Of a stretch of DNA of 64,000 nucleotides, positions 7,869 through 16,348 are shown in pieces; the stretch's first letter is position 1; each line of letters opens with the position of its first letter. The notes beneath the pieces were generated by a model. It saw only the letters and a list, made by a program, of their open reading frames with translations, was not told the origin of the DNA and did no database searches. The position numbers were made by a program, and so were the translations under genes. Source of the stretch: Oscillospiraceae bacterium (lineage in GTDB: Bacteria > Bacillota > Clostridia > Oscillospirales > CAG-272); NCBI GenBank assembly GCA_015063685.1, contig SVTR01000012.1, positions 1 to 64,000 of the forward strand, read 5' to 3'.

Positions 7869-9816
7869 TACAAGCGCAAGAAAAGCCCCTCCCGGCATGG
7901 AAAAGGGAAAGCGCAAGATCAACTGGCGAGTTCTTGGACGCGTGGTCAAAATGCTGTTCCAATCCTATCCTCGCCTGGTGCCCATAGCGATGATCTGCAT
8001 CATGTTTTCCGCGGCCGTGGCGGCCATCCCCTCTATCTTCACTCAGAAGGTGCTGGCGGTGGTTACCAGCTATATGGACAGCGGCAACACCGATTGGAGC
8101 GCCGCAGCCGGGGAGATCATACCCCTGGTCATTGTCCTGATCTGCCTCTATCTTCTGTCCATTACGTTTACTACCATTCAGACCCAACTTATGGCTTATA
8201 TCACCCAGGGCTTTCTCTGCAAGATGCGTCGTAAAATGTTCGACGGTATGCAGCATTTGCCCATTCGGTATTTTGATACCAACAAGCACGGCGATATTAT
8301 GAGCCATTATACCAACGATATTGATACCCTCCGCCAGCTGGTGTCCCAGTCCCTCCCCGTCCTGCTGCAGTCCAGCATCATTGTTGTGACCGTTCTCTGC
8401 ATCATGCTGTGGTACAGCGTATGGATGACCCTGGTGGTGCTTTTGGGTGTCCTTCTCATGATTTTTGTTTCGGGTAAGATCGGCGGTGGCTCTGCCAAGT
8501 ATTTCGTCCGTCTCCAGGCTCATGTGGGTAAGATCGAAGGATATATTCAGGAGATGATGAGCGGACAGAAGGTGGTCAAGGTATTCTCCCATGAGGATAA
8601 GGCGAAGGAAGAATTCCACGAGATCAACGACGAGCTGTTCAAAATCAGCTACCGTGCCAATGCCTACGCCAATATGCTGGGCCCCATCATCATGAACATC
8701 GGTAATATCCTGTACGTCATCGTGGCGGCCGCAGGCGGTGTGTTTATTTTGACGGGGATTCAGAACTATAGCGTCAGCGCCCTGTTCTTCGGAGTGGGGA
8801 TGCTCACCATTGACATCGCCGTCCCCTTCCTCAATATGACCAAGCAGTTCACGGGTAACGTGAATCAGTTCTCTCAGCAGATCAACTCCATCGTCATGGC
8901 CCTGGCGGGCGCCGACCGTATTTTCAAGCTCATGGATCAGGAGCCTGAAGCTGACGAGGGCTATGTAACCCTGGTCAACGCTCGCATCGACGAGCAGGGC
9001 AACGTGACCGAGACCGCCGAGCACACGGGGCAGTGGGCGTGGAAGCATCCCCACGGCGACGGTACGCTGACCTATACCCCTCTGCGCGGTGACGTCCGCA
9101 TGGAGCATATGGACTTTGCTTACGAGGAAGGGAAGACCGTTCTCCACGATGTGACCCTGTACGCCGAGCCCGGTCAGAAGGTGGCCTTTGTGGGCGCTAC
9201 GGGCGCGGGTAAGACTACCATCACCAACCTCATCAATCGCTTCTATGATATCGCCGACGGCAAAATTCGCTATGACGGTATCAACATCAACAAAATCAAA
9301 AAAGATGATCTCCGCCGCTCCCTGGGTATCGTGTTGCAGGAGACCAACCTGTTCACGGGTACGGTCATGGACAACATCCGCTACGGCAAGCTGGATGCCA
9401 CCGATGAGGAGTGCATCGCGGCGGCCAAGCTGGCGGGCGCTCACGATTTCATCACCCGCCTCCCCGGGGGCTATCAGAGCGAGCTGACCAACAACGGCGC
9501 CAATCTCTCTCAGGGTCAGCGTCAGCTTATTGCCATTGCCCGTGCGGCGGTGGCCGATCCTCCTGTCATGATTTTGGATGAGGCCACCTCCTCCATTGAC
9601 ACCCGTACTGAAGCTATCGTTCAGGCGGGCATGGATCGTCTCATGAAGGGACGTACCGTGTTTGTCATCGCCCACCGCCTGTCCACCATCATGAACTCCG
9701 ACGTCATCATGGTGCTTGACCACGGTCGCATCATCGAGCGCGGCGACCACCAAAAGCTCATCGACGAAAAGGGCACCTACTATCAGCTCTATACGGGCGC
9801 GTTTGAGTTGGAGTAA
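7861..9816 (+). CDS. ABC exporter half-transporter, catalytic subunit
   Basis: 651 residues. A basic N-terminus, six membrane helices (about 35-350) and an ATPase domain with Walker A GATGAGKTT, signature NLSQGQRQL, Walker B MILDEATSSID with the catalytic Glu, and a canonical switch His (VIAHRLSTI). An insert of about 45 residues between the membrane and ATPase domains (about 380-425, NARIDEQGNVTET...) is longer than usual. The start at ATG 7861 overlaps the partner stop; an upstream in-frame ATG at 7810 would overlap by 59 bp and lacks a good ribosome site. Together they form one heterodimeric exporter. Confidence 0.93.
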   Translation: MSNTSARKAPPGMEKGKRKINWRVLGRVVKMLFQSYPRLVPIAMICIMFSAAVAAIPSIFTQKVLAVVTSYMDSGNTDWSAAAGEIIPLVIVLICLYLLSITFTTIQTQLMAYITQGFLCKMRRKMFDGMQHLPIRYFDTNKHGDIMSHYTNDIDTLRQLVSQSLPVLLQSSIIVVTVLCIMLWYSVWMTLVVLLGVLLMIFVSGKIGGGSAKYFVRLQAHVGKIEGYIQEMMSGQKVVKVFSHEDKAKEEFHEINDELFKISYRANAYANMLGPIIMNIGNILYVIVAAAGGVFILTGIQNYSVSALFFGVGMLTIDIAVPFLNMTKQFTGNVNQFSQQINSIVMALAGADRIFKLMDQEPEADEGYVTLVNARIDEQGNVTETAEHTGQWAWKHPHGDGTLTYTPLRGDVRMEHMDFAYEEGKTVLHDVTLYAEPGQKVAFVGATGAGKTTITNLINRFYDIADGKIRYDGININKIKKDDLRRSLGIVLQETNLFTGTVMDNIRYGKLDATDEECIAAAKLAGAHDFITRLPGGYQSELTNNGANLSQGQRQLIAIARAAVADPPVMILDEATSSIDTRTEAIVQAGMDRLMKGRTVFVIAHRLSTIMNSDVIMVLDHGRIIERGDHQKLIDEKGTYYQLYTGAFELE

Positions 9817-9834
9817 GGAGGACGAGGAGTACGC

Positions 9835-9931
9835 GAGGGGAACTTTTGAGAAAAGTTCCCCCTCGACCCCCTCAAAACCTTTTAAAAAGGGACTTGGAAA
9901 AGGGAAGTGAGGAGACACCCGTGGGTGTTTC
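9835..9931 (+). terminator. Terminator/hairpin cluster after the exporter
   Basis: Three hairpins in a row: GAGGGGAACTTTT-GAGA-AAAAGTTCCCCCTC, CCTTTTAAAAAGG, and GAGACACCC-GTG-GGTGTTTC followed by TTTACC. The GGAACTTTT...AAGTTCC part looks like an intergenic repeat rather than a plain terminator; only the last hairpin has a T-rich tail. Confidence 0.6.
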
Positions 9932-9995
9932 TTTACCCCCAGGGGGGCCTACTCCATACGCAAGTCATATTGCACAGAAATAATTTTGTATTCTT

Positions 9996-10009
9996 TGAAT
10001 AAATATGCA
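9996..10009 (+). promoter_or_regulatory. Candidate ArgR box upstream of argG
   Basis: TGAATAAATATGCA differs at one position from the general ARG-box pattern TGAATWWWWATTCA and ends 9 bp before the -35 element. A further palindrome, GAATATATTC (10072-10081), lies in the leader. No ArgR gene is in the window, so this is inference from the site alone. Confidence 0.45.
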
Positions 10010-10018
10010 GAAAACCCC

Positions 10019-10047
10019 TTGACAAATCTGCATAAATGTTGTATAAT
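10019..10047 (+). promoter_or_regulatory. Promoter of argG
   Basis: Perfect TTGACA (10019-10024), 17-bp spacer, TATAAT (10042-10047). Confidence 0.9.
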
Positions 10048-10103
10048 AACCGCATATTTTGAAATTTCGCTGAATATATTCGGCATATAATCGGAGGTTC
10101 ATC

Positions 10104-11330
10104 ATGATTAACAAGGAAAACATCAAAAAAGTCGTTCTCGCCTACTCGGGCGGTCTGGATACGTCCATCATCATTCCGTGGCTGAAGGAAAACTACAACA
10201 ACTGCGAGGTCATCGCGGTTTCGGGTAACGTGGGTCAGGCCGACGAGCTGGAGGGCCTGGAGGAAAAGGCTCTCAAGACCGGCGCGTCCAAGCTCTACGT
10301 TCTCGACCTCACCGAGGAGTATGTGGACGAGTACATCATCCCCTGCATGAAGGCAGGCGCCATCTACGAGGAGTACCTGCTGGGTACCTCCCACGCCCGT
10401 CCCTGCATCGCCAAGGGCCTGGCCGAGATCGCCATCAAGGAGGGCGCCGACGCCATCTGCCACGGCTGTACCGGTAAGGGTAATGACCAGGTCCGCTTCG
10501 AGCTGACCCTCAAGCACTTCTGCCCCGATATGCCCATCATCGCTCCCTGGAGAGAATGGGATATCAAGTCCCGTGAGGAAGAGATCGACTACGCAGAGGC
10601 ACACAACGTCCCTCTGAAGATCAACCGCGAGACCAACTACTCCAAGGATAAGAACCTGTGGCACCTGTCCCATGAGGGTCTTGACCTGGAGGATACGGGC
10701 AACGAGCCCCAGTACGAAAAGCCCGGCTTCCTGGAGATGGGCGTTTCCCCCATCCAGGCGCCTGACGTCCCCACCTATATCGAGCTTGATTTCGTTCAGG
10801 GCGTTCCCGTGGCGCTGGACGGCAAGAAGATGTCCGCCAAGGATATTATCCTGGCCCTCAACGAGCTGGGCGGCAAGAACGGTATCGGTCTTCTGGATAT
10901 CGTGGAGAACCGTCTGGTCGGCATGAAGTGCCGTGGAGTCTACGAGACCCCCGGCGGAACCATCCTCTACAAGGCTCACTCCGTCCTGGAGAGCATTTGT
11001 CTCGACAAGATGACCCTGCACGAGAAGCAGAAGCTGGCCATCACCTACGCCGAGCTAGTCTACAACGGACAGTGGTTCACCCCCCTGCGCGAGGCTCTTG
11101 CCGCCTTCGTGGACAAGACCCAAGAGACCGTCACAGGTAAGGTGCGCCTGAAGCTCTACAAGGGCAACATGATCAACGCGGGCGTTTGGTCCGACTACTC
11201 CCTCTACTCCGAAGAGATCGCCACCTTCGGCGAGTCCGACTACAACCAGGCCGATTCCGCAGGATTTATCAACCTTTACGGCCTGCCCATCAAGGTCAAG
11301 GCCATGGTGGATGCCAAAAATAAGAAATAA
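10104..11330 (+). CDS. argG: Argininosuccinate synthase
   Basis: 408 residues, the usual length. Joins citrulline and aspartate with ATP to argininosuccinate in arginine synthesis; cytoplasmic. The PP-loop ATP-binding motif AYSGGLDTS is at residues 13-21. Family segments [19 protein letters not shown] and [11 protein letters not shown] are present. ATG start with TCGGAGG about 6 bp upstream. Its partner argH lies downstream on the same strand but is separated by a hairpin and an intergenic repeat array of more than 550 bp, so co-transcription is doubtful. Confidence 0.97.
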   Translation: MINKENIKKVVLAYSGGLDTSIIIPWLKENYNNCEVIAVSGNVGQADELEGLEEKALKTGASKLYVLDLTEEYVDEYIIPCMKAGAIYEEYLLGTSHARPCIAKGLAEIAIKEGADAICHGCTGKGNDQVRFELTLKHFCPDMPIIAPWREWDIKSREEEIDYAEAHNVPLKINRETNYSKDKNLWHLSHEGLDLEDTGNEPQYEKPGFLEMGVSPIQAPDVPTYIELDFVQGVPVALDGKKMSAKDIILALNELGGKNGIGLLDIVENRLVGMKCRGVYETPGGTILYKAHSVLESICLDKMTLHEKQKLAITYAELVYNGQWFTPLREALAAFVDKTQETVTGKVRLKLYKGNMINAGVWSDYSLYSEEIATFGESDYNQADSAGFINLYGLPIKVKAMVDAKNKK

Positions 11331-11338
11331 TGAGGCAT

Positions 11339-11370
11339 AAGAAATATGGGGCGGATGCCCCATATTTCTT
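11339..11370 (+). terminator. Hairpin after argG
   Basis: Perfect 14-bp stem AAGAAATATGGGGC / GCCCCATATTTCTT with a GGAT loop, 8 bp after the argG stop. The 3' arm ends in a U-rich stretch (TTTCTTGT). Confidence 0.75.
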
Positions 11371-11385
11371 GTATAACAGAGTGGT

Positions 11386-11943
11386 AAATTGTTGTTTAGC
11401 GGGCAGTGCCCGCGGCCATCGCTCGGGGTAGTGCATCCTATGCGTACCACATACCGCGATGAGCAGCTGGTCAGTTAAATTGTTGTTTAGCGTTGTTGTG
11501 CCCCGCCTTGAAACAGTCATCCTGAGCGAGGGCGATGCCCGAGTCGAAGGATCCCACAGGAAGCAAAACCTTTTTATGACAATGGTTTTTTACAGGTATA
11601 AAGAGATCCTTCGGCGCGGCCAGCGGCCTTGCTCAGGATGACCGCGTTGGTCAGTAAACGCCCATAAACAACAATTTAACTGAACAACTGCTCATCGCGG
11701 TATGTGGTACGCATAGGATGCACTACCCCGAGCCAGAGCCCCACCTCAGGTGGTAAACAACAATTTATCTAACCAACTGCCCTTCGCGGTATGTGGTACG
11801 CATAGGATGCACTACCCCGAGCCAGAGCCCCACCGCAGGTGGTAAACAACAATTTAACTGAACAACTGCTCACCGCGGTATGCGGTCTGTATGGGTTGAA
11901 CTCCTCGGCGTTGGCAGGCGGCACGGCCGCCAAACAACAATTT
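11386..11943. repeat. Modular intergenic repeat array 1 (AAATTGTTGTTTA family)
   Basis: Boundary 13-mer AAATTGTTGTTTA occurs at 11386 and 11477; its inverse TAAACAACAATTT occurs at 11665, 11754 and 11843, and a variant at 11931. Spacings are 91, 89, 89 and 88 bp. Each unit carries a conserved block (CGCGGTATGTGGTACGCATA) and a variable hairpin tip (GGGCAGTGCCC, CCACCTCAGGTGG, CCACCGCAGGTGG, GGCGGCACGGCCGCC). The 175-bp middle module (11490-11664) has inverted halves built on GTCATCCTGAGCGAGG and CTTGCTCAGGATGAC. Confidence 0.9.
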
Positions 11944-11970
11944 ATCTTTCCCCTAAGAAAGGAATAATGT

Positions 11971-13347
11971 ATGGCAAAAATGTGGGCAGGCAGAACGGCG
12001 GGGGAGACCGACCGTATCGCCGATGATTTTAATTCATCCATTCACTTTGACTCCCGTATGTACCGTCAGGACATCACGGGCTCCATGGCGCACGCCGCCA
12101 TGCTGGCATCCAAAAATATCATCACCTCTGAGGACGCCGATACCCTCATTGCAGGGCTGGAGGGCATCCTCAATGACATCGACAGCGGAAAGCTGGCCAT
12201 CGACATGACCTGTGAGGACATCCATATGTTCGTGGAGCAGGTGCTGACCGAGCGGCTGGGCGACGTGGGCAAAAAGCTCCACACCGCCAGAAGCCGTAAC
12301 GACCAGGTGGCCCTGGACCTCCGTATGTACCTCCGCGATGAGATCACGACCGTCAAGTCCCTTATCAAAGATCTCATCGAAGCGCTGACAAATCAGGCCG
12401 AGGCGCACAAGGACGTGATCCTCCCCGGATATACCCACCTCCAGCGCGCCCAGCCCATCGTGTTCGGCCATCACCTCATGGCCTACGCCATGATGCTGCT
12501 CCGTGATCTGGACAGATTCACCGACACCGCCCGCCGCATGAACGTCTCCCCCATCGGCTCTTGTGCCTTGGCGGGAACGACCTACGATACCGACCGTTAT
12601 TTCGAGGCCGAAAAGCTGGGCTTTGATTCCATCTGTCTCAACAGTCTGGACGGCGTGTCCGACCGTGATTTCGCCGTGGAGTTCTTGTCCTCCTGCGCTA
12701 CGCTGATGATGCACCTGTCCCGCTTCTCCGAGGAGCTGATCCTTTGGTCCAGCTGGGAGTTCAAATTCGTGGAGCTGTCGGATGCCTATACCACAGGCTC
12801 CTCCATCATGCCCCAAAAGAAGAATCCCGACATGGCCGAGTTGATCCGCGGCAAGACGGGGCGTGTCTACGGTGATCTCATGGCACTCCTCACCACCCTA
12901 AAGGGTCTGCCCCTGGCCTACAACAAGGATATGCAGGAGGACAAGGAAAGCGTCTTTGACGCGGTGGACACCGTCAAGATGTGCCTGCAGGTGGCCATTC
13001 CCATGGTGGCGACCATGACTGTCCGCGCTGATAACATGAAGCGCGCCGCAGGGGAGGGCTTCATCAACGCTACCGACTTGGCCGATTATCTGGTCAAGAA
13101 GGGACTGCCTTTCCGCAGTGCCTACAAGATCTCGGGTCAGATCGTGGCCAAGTGTATCGCCGATAAGACCGTGCTGGAGGATCTGCCGCTATCGGTCTAT
13201 CAGACCTTCTCCGACCTCTTTGAATCCGATCTCTACGGCGAGATCGCCCTTGAGACCTGCGTGGCGAAGCGCATCTCCGAGGGCGGTACCTCGGTAGGCT
13301 CTGTGGAAAAGCAGATCGCCTATGTCAGAGGAATGATTAACGTCTGA
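11971..13347 (+). CDS. argH: Argininosuccinate lyase
   Basis: 458 residues, normal length. Splits argininosuccinate into arginine and fumarate, the last step of arginine synthesis. The family signature GSSIMPQKKNPD surrounds the catalytic serine (Ser277/278). Also visible are the N-terminal KMWAGR and TARSRNDQVALDLR and the GYTHLQRAQP segment. ATG start with AAGAAAGGA about 8 bp upstream, immediately after repeat array 1. No clear promoter is seen between the array and the start, so transcription may come from within the array or from argG. Confidence 0.97.
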   Translation: MAKMWAGRTAGETDRIADDFNSSIHFDSRMYRQDITGSMAHAAMLASKNIITSEDADTLIAGLEGILNDIDSGKLAIDMTCEDIHMFVEQVLTERLGDVGKKLHTARSRNDQVALDLRMYLRDEITTVKSLIKDLIEALTNQAEAHKDVILPGYTHLQRAQPIVFGHHLMAYAMMLLRDLDRFTDTARRMNVSPIGSCALAGTTYDTDRYFEAEKLGFDSICLNSLDGVSDRDFAVEFLSSCATLMMHLSRFSEELILWSSWEFKFVELSDAYTTGSSIMPQKKNPDMAELIRGKTGRVYGDLMALLTTLKGLPLAYNKDMQEDKESVFDAVDTVKMCLQVAIPMVATMTVRADNMKRAAGEGFINATDLADYLVKKGLPFRSAYKISGQIVAKCIADKTVLEDLPLSVYQTFSDLFESDLYGEIALETCVAKRISEGGTSVGSVEKQIAYVRGMINV

Positions 13348-13390
13348 ATTATTCTCGGAAAATCTCAGATGTCCTGAAAACCATGATGTA

Positions 13391-13426
13391 AAACAAAAAC
13401 GAACGGTCACCCGTTCGTTTTTGTTT
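13391..13426. terminator. Bidirectional terminator between argH and the reductase
   Basis: Perfect 16-bp inverted repeat AAACAAAAACGAACGG / CCGTTCGTTTTTGTTT with a TCAC loop. T-runs occur on both strands, serving the convergent genes. Confidence 0.92.
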
Positions 13427-13442
13427 TCTTCCATAAGCTTTA

Positions 13443-14558
13443 TCATTCGAAATACTCGGAAACCCGCTTCAAATGCTGAATGATAGGCAATTCCTGAGGA
13501 CAAATGCCCTCGCATTGGCCGCACTCGATGCACTCGGAAGCCCAAGCGCCTTCCTTGGCGGTCTTAACGTAATTTTCCATGATCTCCTTCTTCTTATCAG
13601 CCTTGCGCTCGCTGAGATACTCGTTGTACTGAGCAAAATAAGTGGAGATCGGAATACCCACGGGACAGCCGTCGGTGCAGTAAGAGCAGGCGGTGCAGGG
13701 AATGGCAATGCCTGCCTTGATAATATCCGCTGCCTTGTGAACCAAAGCCAACTCCTCATCATTCAGAGGCTTCAAATCCATCATAAAGCTCGTGTTGTCC
13801 AGCATTTGCTCCATGTTGCTCATGCCCGACAACACCATCATCACGTTGTCAAGACCTGCGGTGAAGCGAACCGCCCAGGATGCCACCGACAGAGTGGGAT
13901 CATAGGACTTGAACAGCTTCTCCACGGAATTGGGGACGTTGGCCAGGGTACCACCCTTGACGGGCTCCATGACGATGACGGGCACGCCGTGCTTGCAGGC
14001 CACCTCGTAGCACTTGCGGGACTGCACGTTCTCGCTCTCCCAGTCCAGATAGTTGATTTGCAGCTGAACGAACTCCATCTCGGGGTGGGCCGTCAGTACC
14101 TCGTCGAGGAACTCAGCATTGTCATGGAAGGAGAAGCCGACATGCTTGATAAGGCCCTTTTCCTTTTTATCCATGATCCAGTTGAAGCAATCCAGGTCGT
14201 TGTAAATTTCGTAGTGAGATCTGCGCATATCATGAAGCAGATAGTAATCGAAGTACTCTACACCGGTCTTGCGGCGCTGCTCCTCAAAGACCTTGTCGCG
14301 GTCTTCCTTTGTCTTGATGAAAGCCGCGTGAAGCTTGGTGGCCAAGGTGTAGCTGTCTCGGGGATGACGGTCGACCAGCGCTTCCTTGATGGCTACCTCG
14401 CTCTGGAAACCGCAGTACATCCAGGCGGTGTCAAAGTACGTAAAACCGCGCTCAAGGAAGGTATCAACCATTCGTTTGGTGTGTTCGATGTCGATTTTAG
14501 ACGAATCCTTGGGGTCAAGGCTGGGCAGGCGCATGAGGCCGAATCCGAGTTTTTTCAT
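13443..14558 (-). CDS. Aldo/keto reductase with C-terminal 4Fe-4S ferredoxin domain
   Basis: 371 residues. The AKR barrel covers about 1-270 (FGLMRLP, FDTAWMYCGFQSE, LLHDMRR, GFSFHDN, VMEPVKGG). A helical linker and a ferredoxin-like domain with two clusters follow: CTACSYCTDGCP and CIECGQCEGICP, each CxxCxxCxxxCP. This architecture is common in anaerobic Clostridia, where it links carbonyl or flavin chemistry to ferredoxin; the substrate is unknown. The catalytic Tyr is likely the one in DTAWMY. Start ATG with AGGAGAAATCACC upstream. It stands alone between a bidirectional terminator and repeat array 2. Confidence 0.93.
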   Translation of the reverse strand: MKKLGFGLMRLPSLDPKDSSKIDIEHTKRMVDTFLERGFTYFDTAWMYCGFQSEVAIKEALVDRHPRDSYTLATKLHAAFIKTKEDRDKVFEEQRRKTGVEYFDYYLLHDMRRSHYEIYNDLDCFNWIMDKKEKGLIKHVGFSFHDNAEFLDEVLTAHPEMEFVQLQINYLDWESENVQSRKCYEVACKHGVPVIVMEPVKGGTLANVPNSVEKLFKSYDPTLSVASWAVRFTAGLDNVMMVLSGMSNMEQMLDNTSFMMDLKPLNDEELALVHKAADIIKAGIAIPCTACSYCTDGCPVGIPISTYFAQYNEYLSERKADKKKEIMENYVKTAKEGAWASECIECGQCEGICPQELPIIQHLKRVSEYFE

Positions 14559-14599
14559 GGTGATTTCTCCTGTAAATTTTATTATTGAGTAAAGCGTGT

Positions 14600-15157
14600 A
14601 AATTGTTGTTCACCACCTGCGGTGGGGCTTTGGCTCGGGGTTATTCAACCCATGCGAACTACATCCCGCGATGGGTAGTTAGGCAGGTAAATGTTGTTTA
14701 CCACCTGCGGTGGGGCTTTGGCTCGGGGTTATTCAACCCATGCAAACTACATCCCGCGATGGGTAGTTAGGCAGATAAATTGTTATTTACCACTTGCGGT
14801 GGGGCTTTGGCTCGGGGTTATTCAACCCATGTAATCCATATACCACGATGGGCGGTTAGGTAGCTAAATTGTTGTTTAGCGTTGTTGTGCCCCGCCTTGA
14901 AACAGTCATCCTGAGCGAGGGCGATGCCCGAGTCGAAGGATCCCACAGAAAGCAAAACCTTTTTATGACAATTGTTTTTTACAGGTATAAAGAGATCCTT
15001 CGGCGCGGCCAGCGGCCTTGCTCAGGATGACCGCGTTGGTCAGTAAACGCCCATAAACAACAATTTAACTGACCAGCTGCTCATCGCGGTATGTGGTACG
15101 CACAGGATGCACTACCCCGAGCGATGGCCGCGGGCACTGCCCGCTAAACAACAATTT
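14600..15157. repeat. Modular intergenic repeat array 2 (AAATTGTTGTTTA family)
   Basis: Boundary 13-mers at 14600 (ends TTCA), about 14688 (one T short), 14777 (TTATTTA) and 14866; inverse copies at 15054 and 15145. The first three units carry a variant block (GGCTCGGGGTTATTCAACCCATG) and the tip CCACCTGCGGTGG. The 175-bp middle module (14879-15053) is almost identical to the one in array 1, and the last unit ends in the GGGCACTGCCCGC tip. Confidence 0.9.
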
Positions 15158-15163
15158 ACCTGA

Positions 15164-16348
15164 TCAGAACTTTCTCCACACCATCTTATCCACCACACCC
15201 GTATAGGACTGAATGATCTTGACCACCTTGGTGGAGACCAACTCCTCGGTGTAGTCGGGTACGGGAATGCCGTGGTTGCCGTCCTCGGTCATGGAGACCG
15301 CGGTGTCCACGGCCTGGAGCAAACGCTTCTCGTCAATGCCCGCCAGGATGAAGCAGGCCTTGTCCAGGGCCTCGGGACGCTCGGTGGAGGTGCGAATGCA
15401 GACCGCGGGGAAGGGGTTGCCGATGCTTGTGAAAAAGCTGGACTCCTCGGGGAGGGTGCCGCTGTCAGAGACCACACAGAAGGCGTTCATCTGAAGATGG
15501 TTGTAGTCGTGGAAGCCCAGAGGCTCGTGACGGATCACACGCTTGTCCAGCACAAAACCGCTCTTTTCCAGTCGGTTGCGGCTGCGGGGATGGCAGGAGT
15601 AGAGGATGGGCATATCGTACTTCTCGGCCATCTTGTTGATGGCGGTGAAAAGACTCTCAAAGTTCTTTTCGGTGTCGATGTTCTCCTCTCTGTGGGCAGA
15701 GAGCAGGATGTATTTCTTGGGCTCGAGACCCAGGCGGGTGAGAATATCACTCTTTCTAATGTCCGCAAGGTTGTTGTGCAGTACCTCGGCCATGGGGGAG
15801 CCTGTGACGTAGGTGCGCTCCTTGGGGAGACCGCACTCGTGGAGATAGCGGCGGGCGTGCTCGGAGTAGGCGAGATTGACATCCGAGATGATATCCACGA
15901 TACGGCGGTTAGTCTCCTCGGGAAGGCACTCGTCCTTACAGCGGTTGCCTGCCTCCATGTGGAAGATGGGGATGTGCAGACGCTTGGCGGCGATGGCCGA
16001 CAGGCAGGAGTTGGTGTCACCCAAGATCAGCAGGGCGTCGGGCTTGATCTGATTCATGAGCTTGTAGGAGCAGTTGATGATGTTACCAACCGTCGCGCCC
16101 AGATCGTCACCCACGGCGTCCATGTAGACCTCGGGATCCGCCAGCTTCAGATCCTTGAAGAACACGCCGTTGAGATTATAGTCATAGTTCTGACCCGTGT
16201 GAGCCAGGATGCAGTCAAAGTACTTGCGGCACTTGGTGATGACGGCGGCCAGGCGGATGATCTCGGGGCGGGTGCCTACGATGATCAGGAGCTTCAGCTT
16301 GCCGTTGTCCTGAAAGTGAATATCGCTATAATCTAATTTAATGTTCAT
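15164..16348 (-). CDS. capG: UDP-N-acetylglucosamine 2-epimerase family protein (CapG/FnlC type)
   Basis: 394 residues, cytoplasmic. GT-B-like epimerase fold with VGTRPEIIRLAAV near the N-terminus, HTGQNYD, ILGDTNSCLSA, HMEAGNRC, EETNRRIVD, TGSPMAEVL, LLSAHREEN and VSDSGTLPEES. In the CapE-CapF-CapG route of S. aureus this enzyme inverts C2 of UDP-N-acetyl-L-pneumosamine to give UDP-N-acetyl-L-fucosamine. The order capE-capF-capG with ATGA overlap to capF supports CapG over the plain WecB/MnaA 2-epimerase. The start at ATG 16348 is coupled to the capF stop. The gene ends next to repeat array 2. Confidence 0.88.
   Translation of the reverse strand: MNIKLDYSDIHFQDNGKLKLLIIVGTRPEIIRLAAVITKCRKYFDCILAHTGQNYDYNLNGVFFKDLKLADPEVYMDAVGDDLGATVGNIINCSYKLMNQIKPDALLILGDTNSCLSAIAAKRLHIPIFHMEAGNRCKDECLPEETNRRIVDIISDVNLAYSEHARRYLHECGLPKERTYVTGSPMAEVLHNNLADIRKSDILTRLGLEPKKYILLSAHREENIDTEKNFESLFTAINKMAEKYDMPILYSCHPRSRNRLEKSGFVLDKRVIRHEPLGFHDYNHLQMNAFCVVSDSGTLPEESSFFTSIGNPFPAVCIRTSTERPEALDKACFILAGIDEKRLLQAVDTAVSMTEDGNHGIPVPDYTEELVSTKVVKIIQSYTGVVDKMVWRKF

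Noticed and set aside
7843-9918. 691-codon open frame on the minus strand under the ABC exporter
   Set aside because: It is a mirror frame of a certain gene; the His/Asp/Gly-rich composition is that of antisense codons and there is no ribosome site.
11459-11641. Short frames inside repeat array 1
   Set aside because: They consist wholly of repeat modules and are broken differently in array 2.
11386-11943. CRISPR array
   Set aside because: Boundary 13-mers are regularly spaced, but the stretches between them are conserved rather than unique, the orientation flips in the middle and no cas genes are present.
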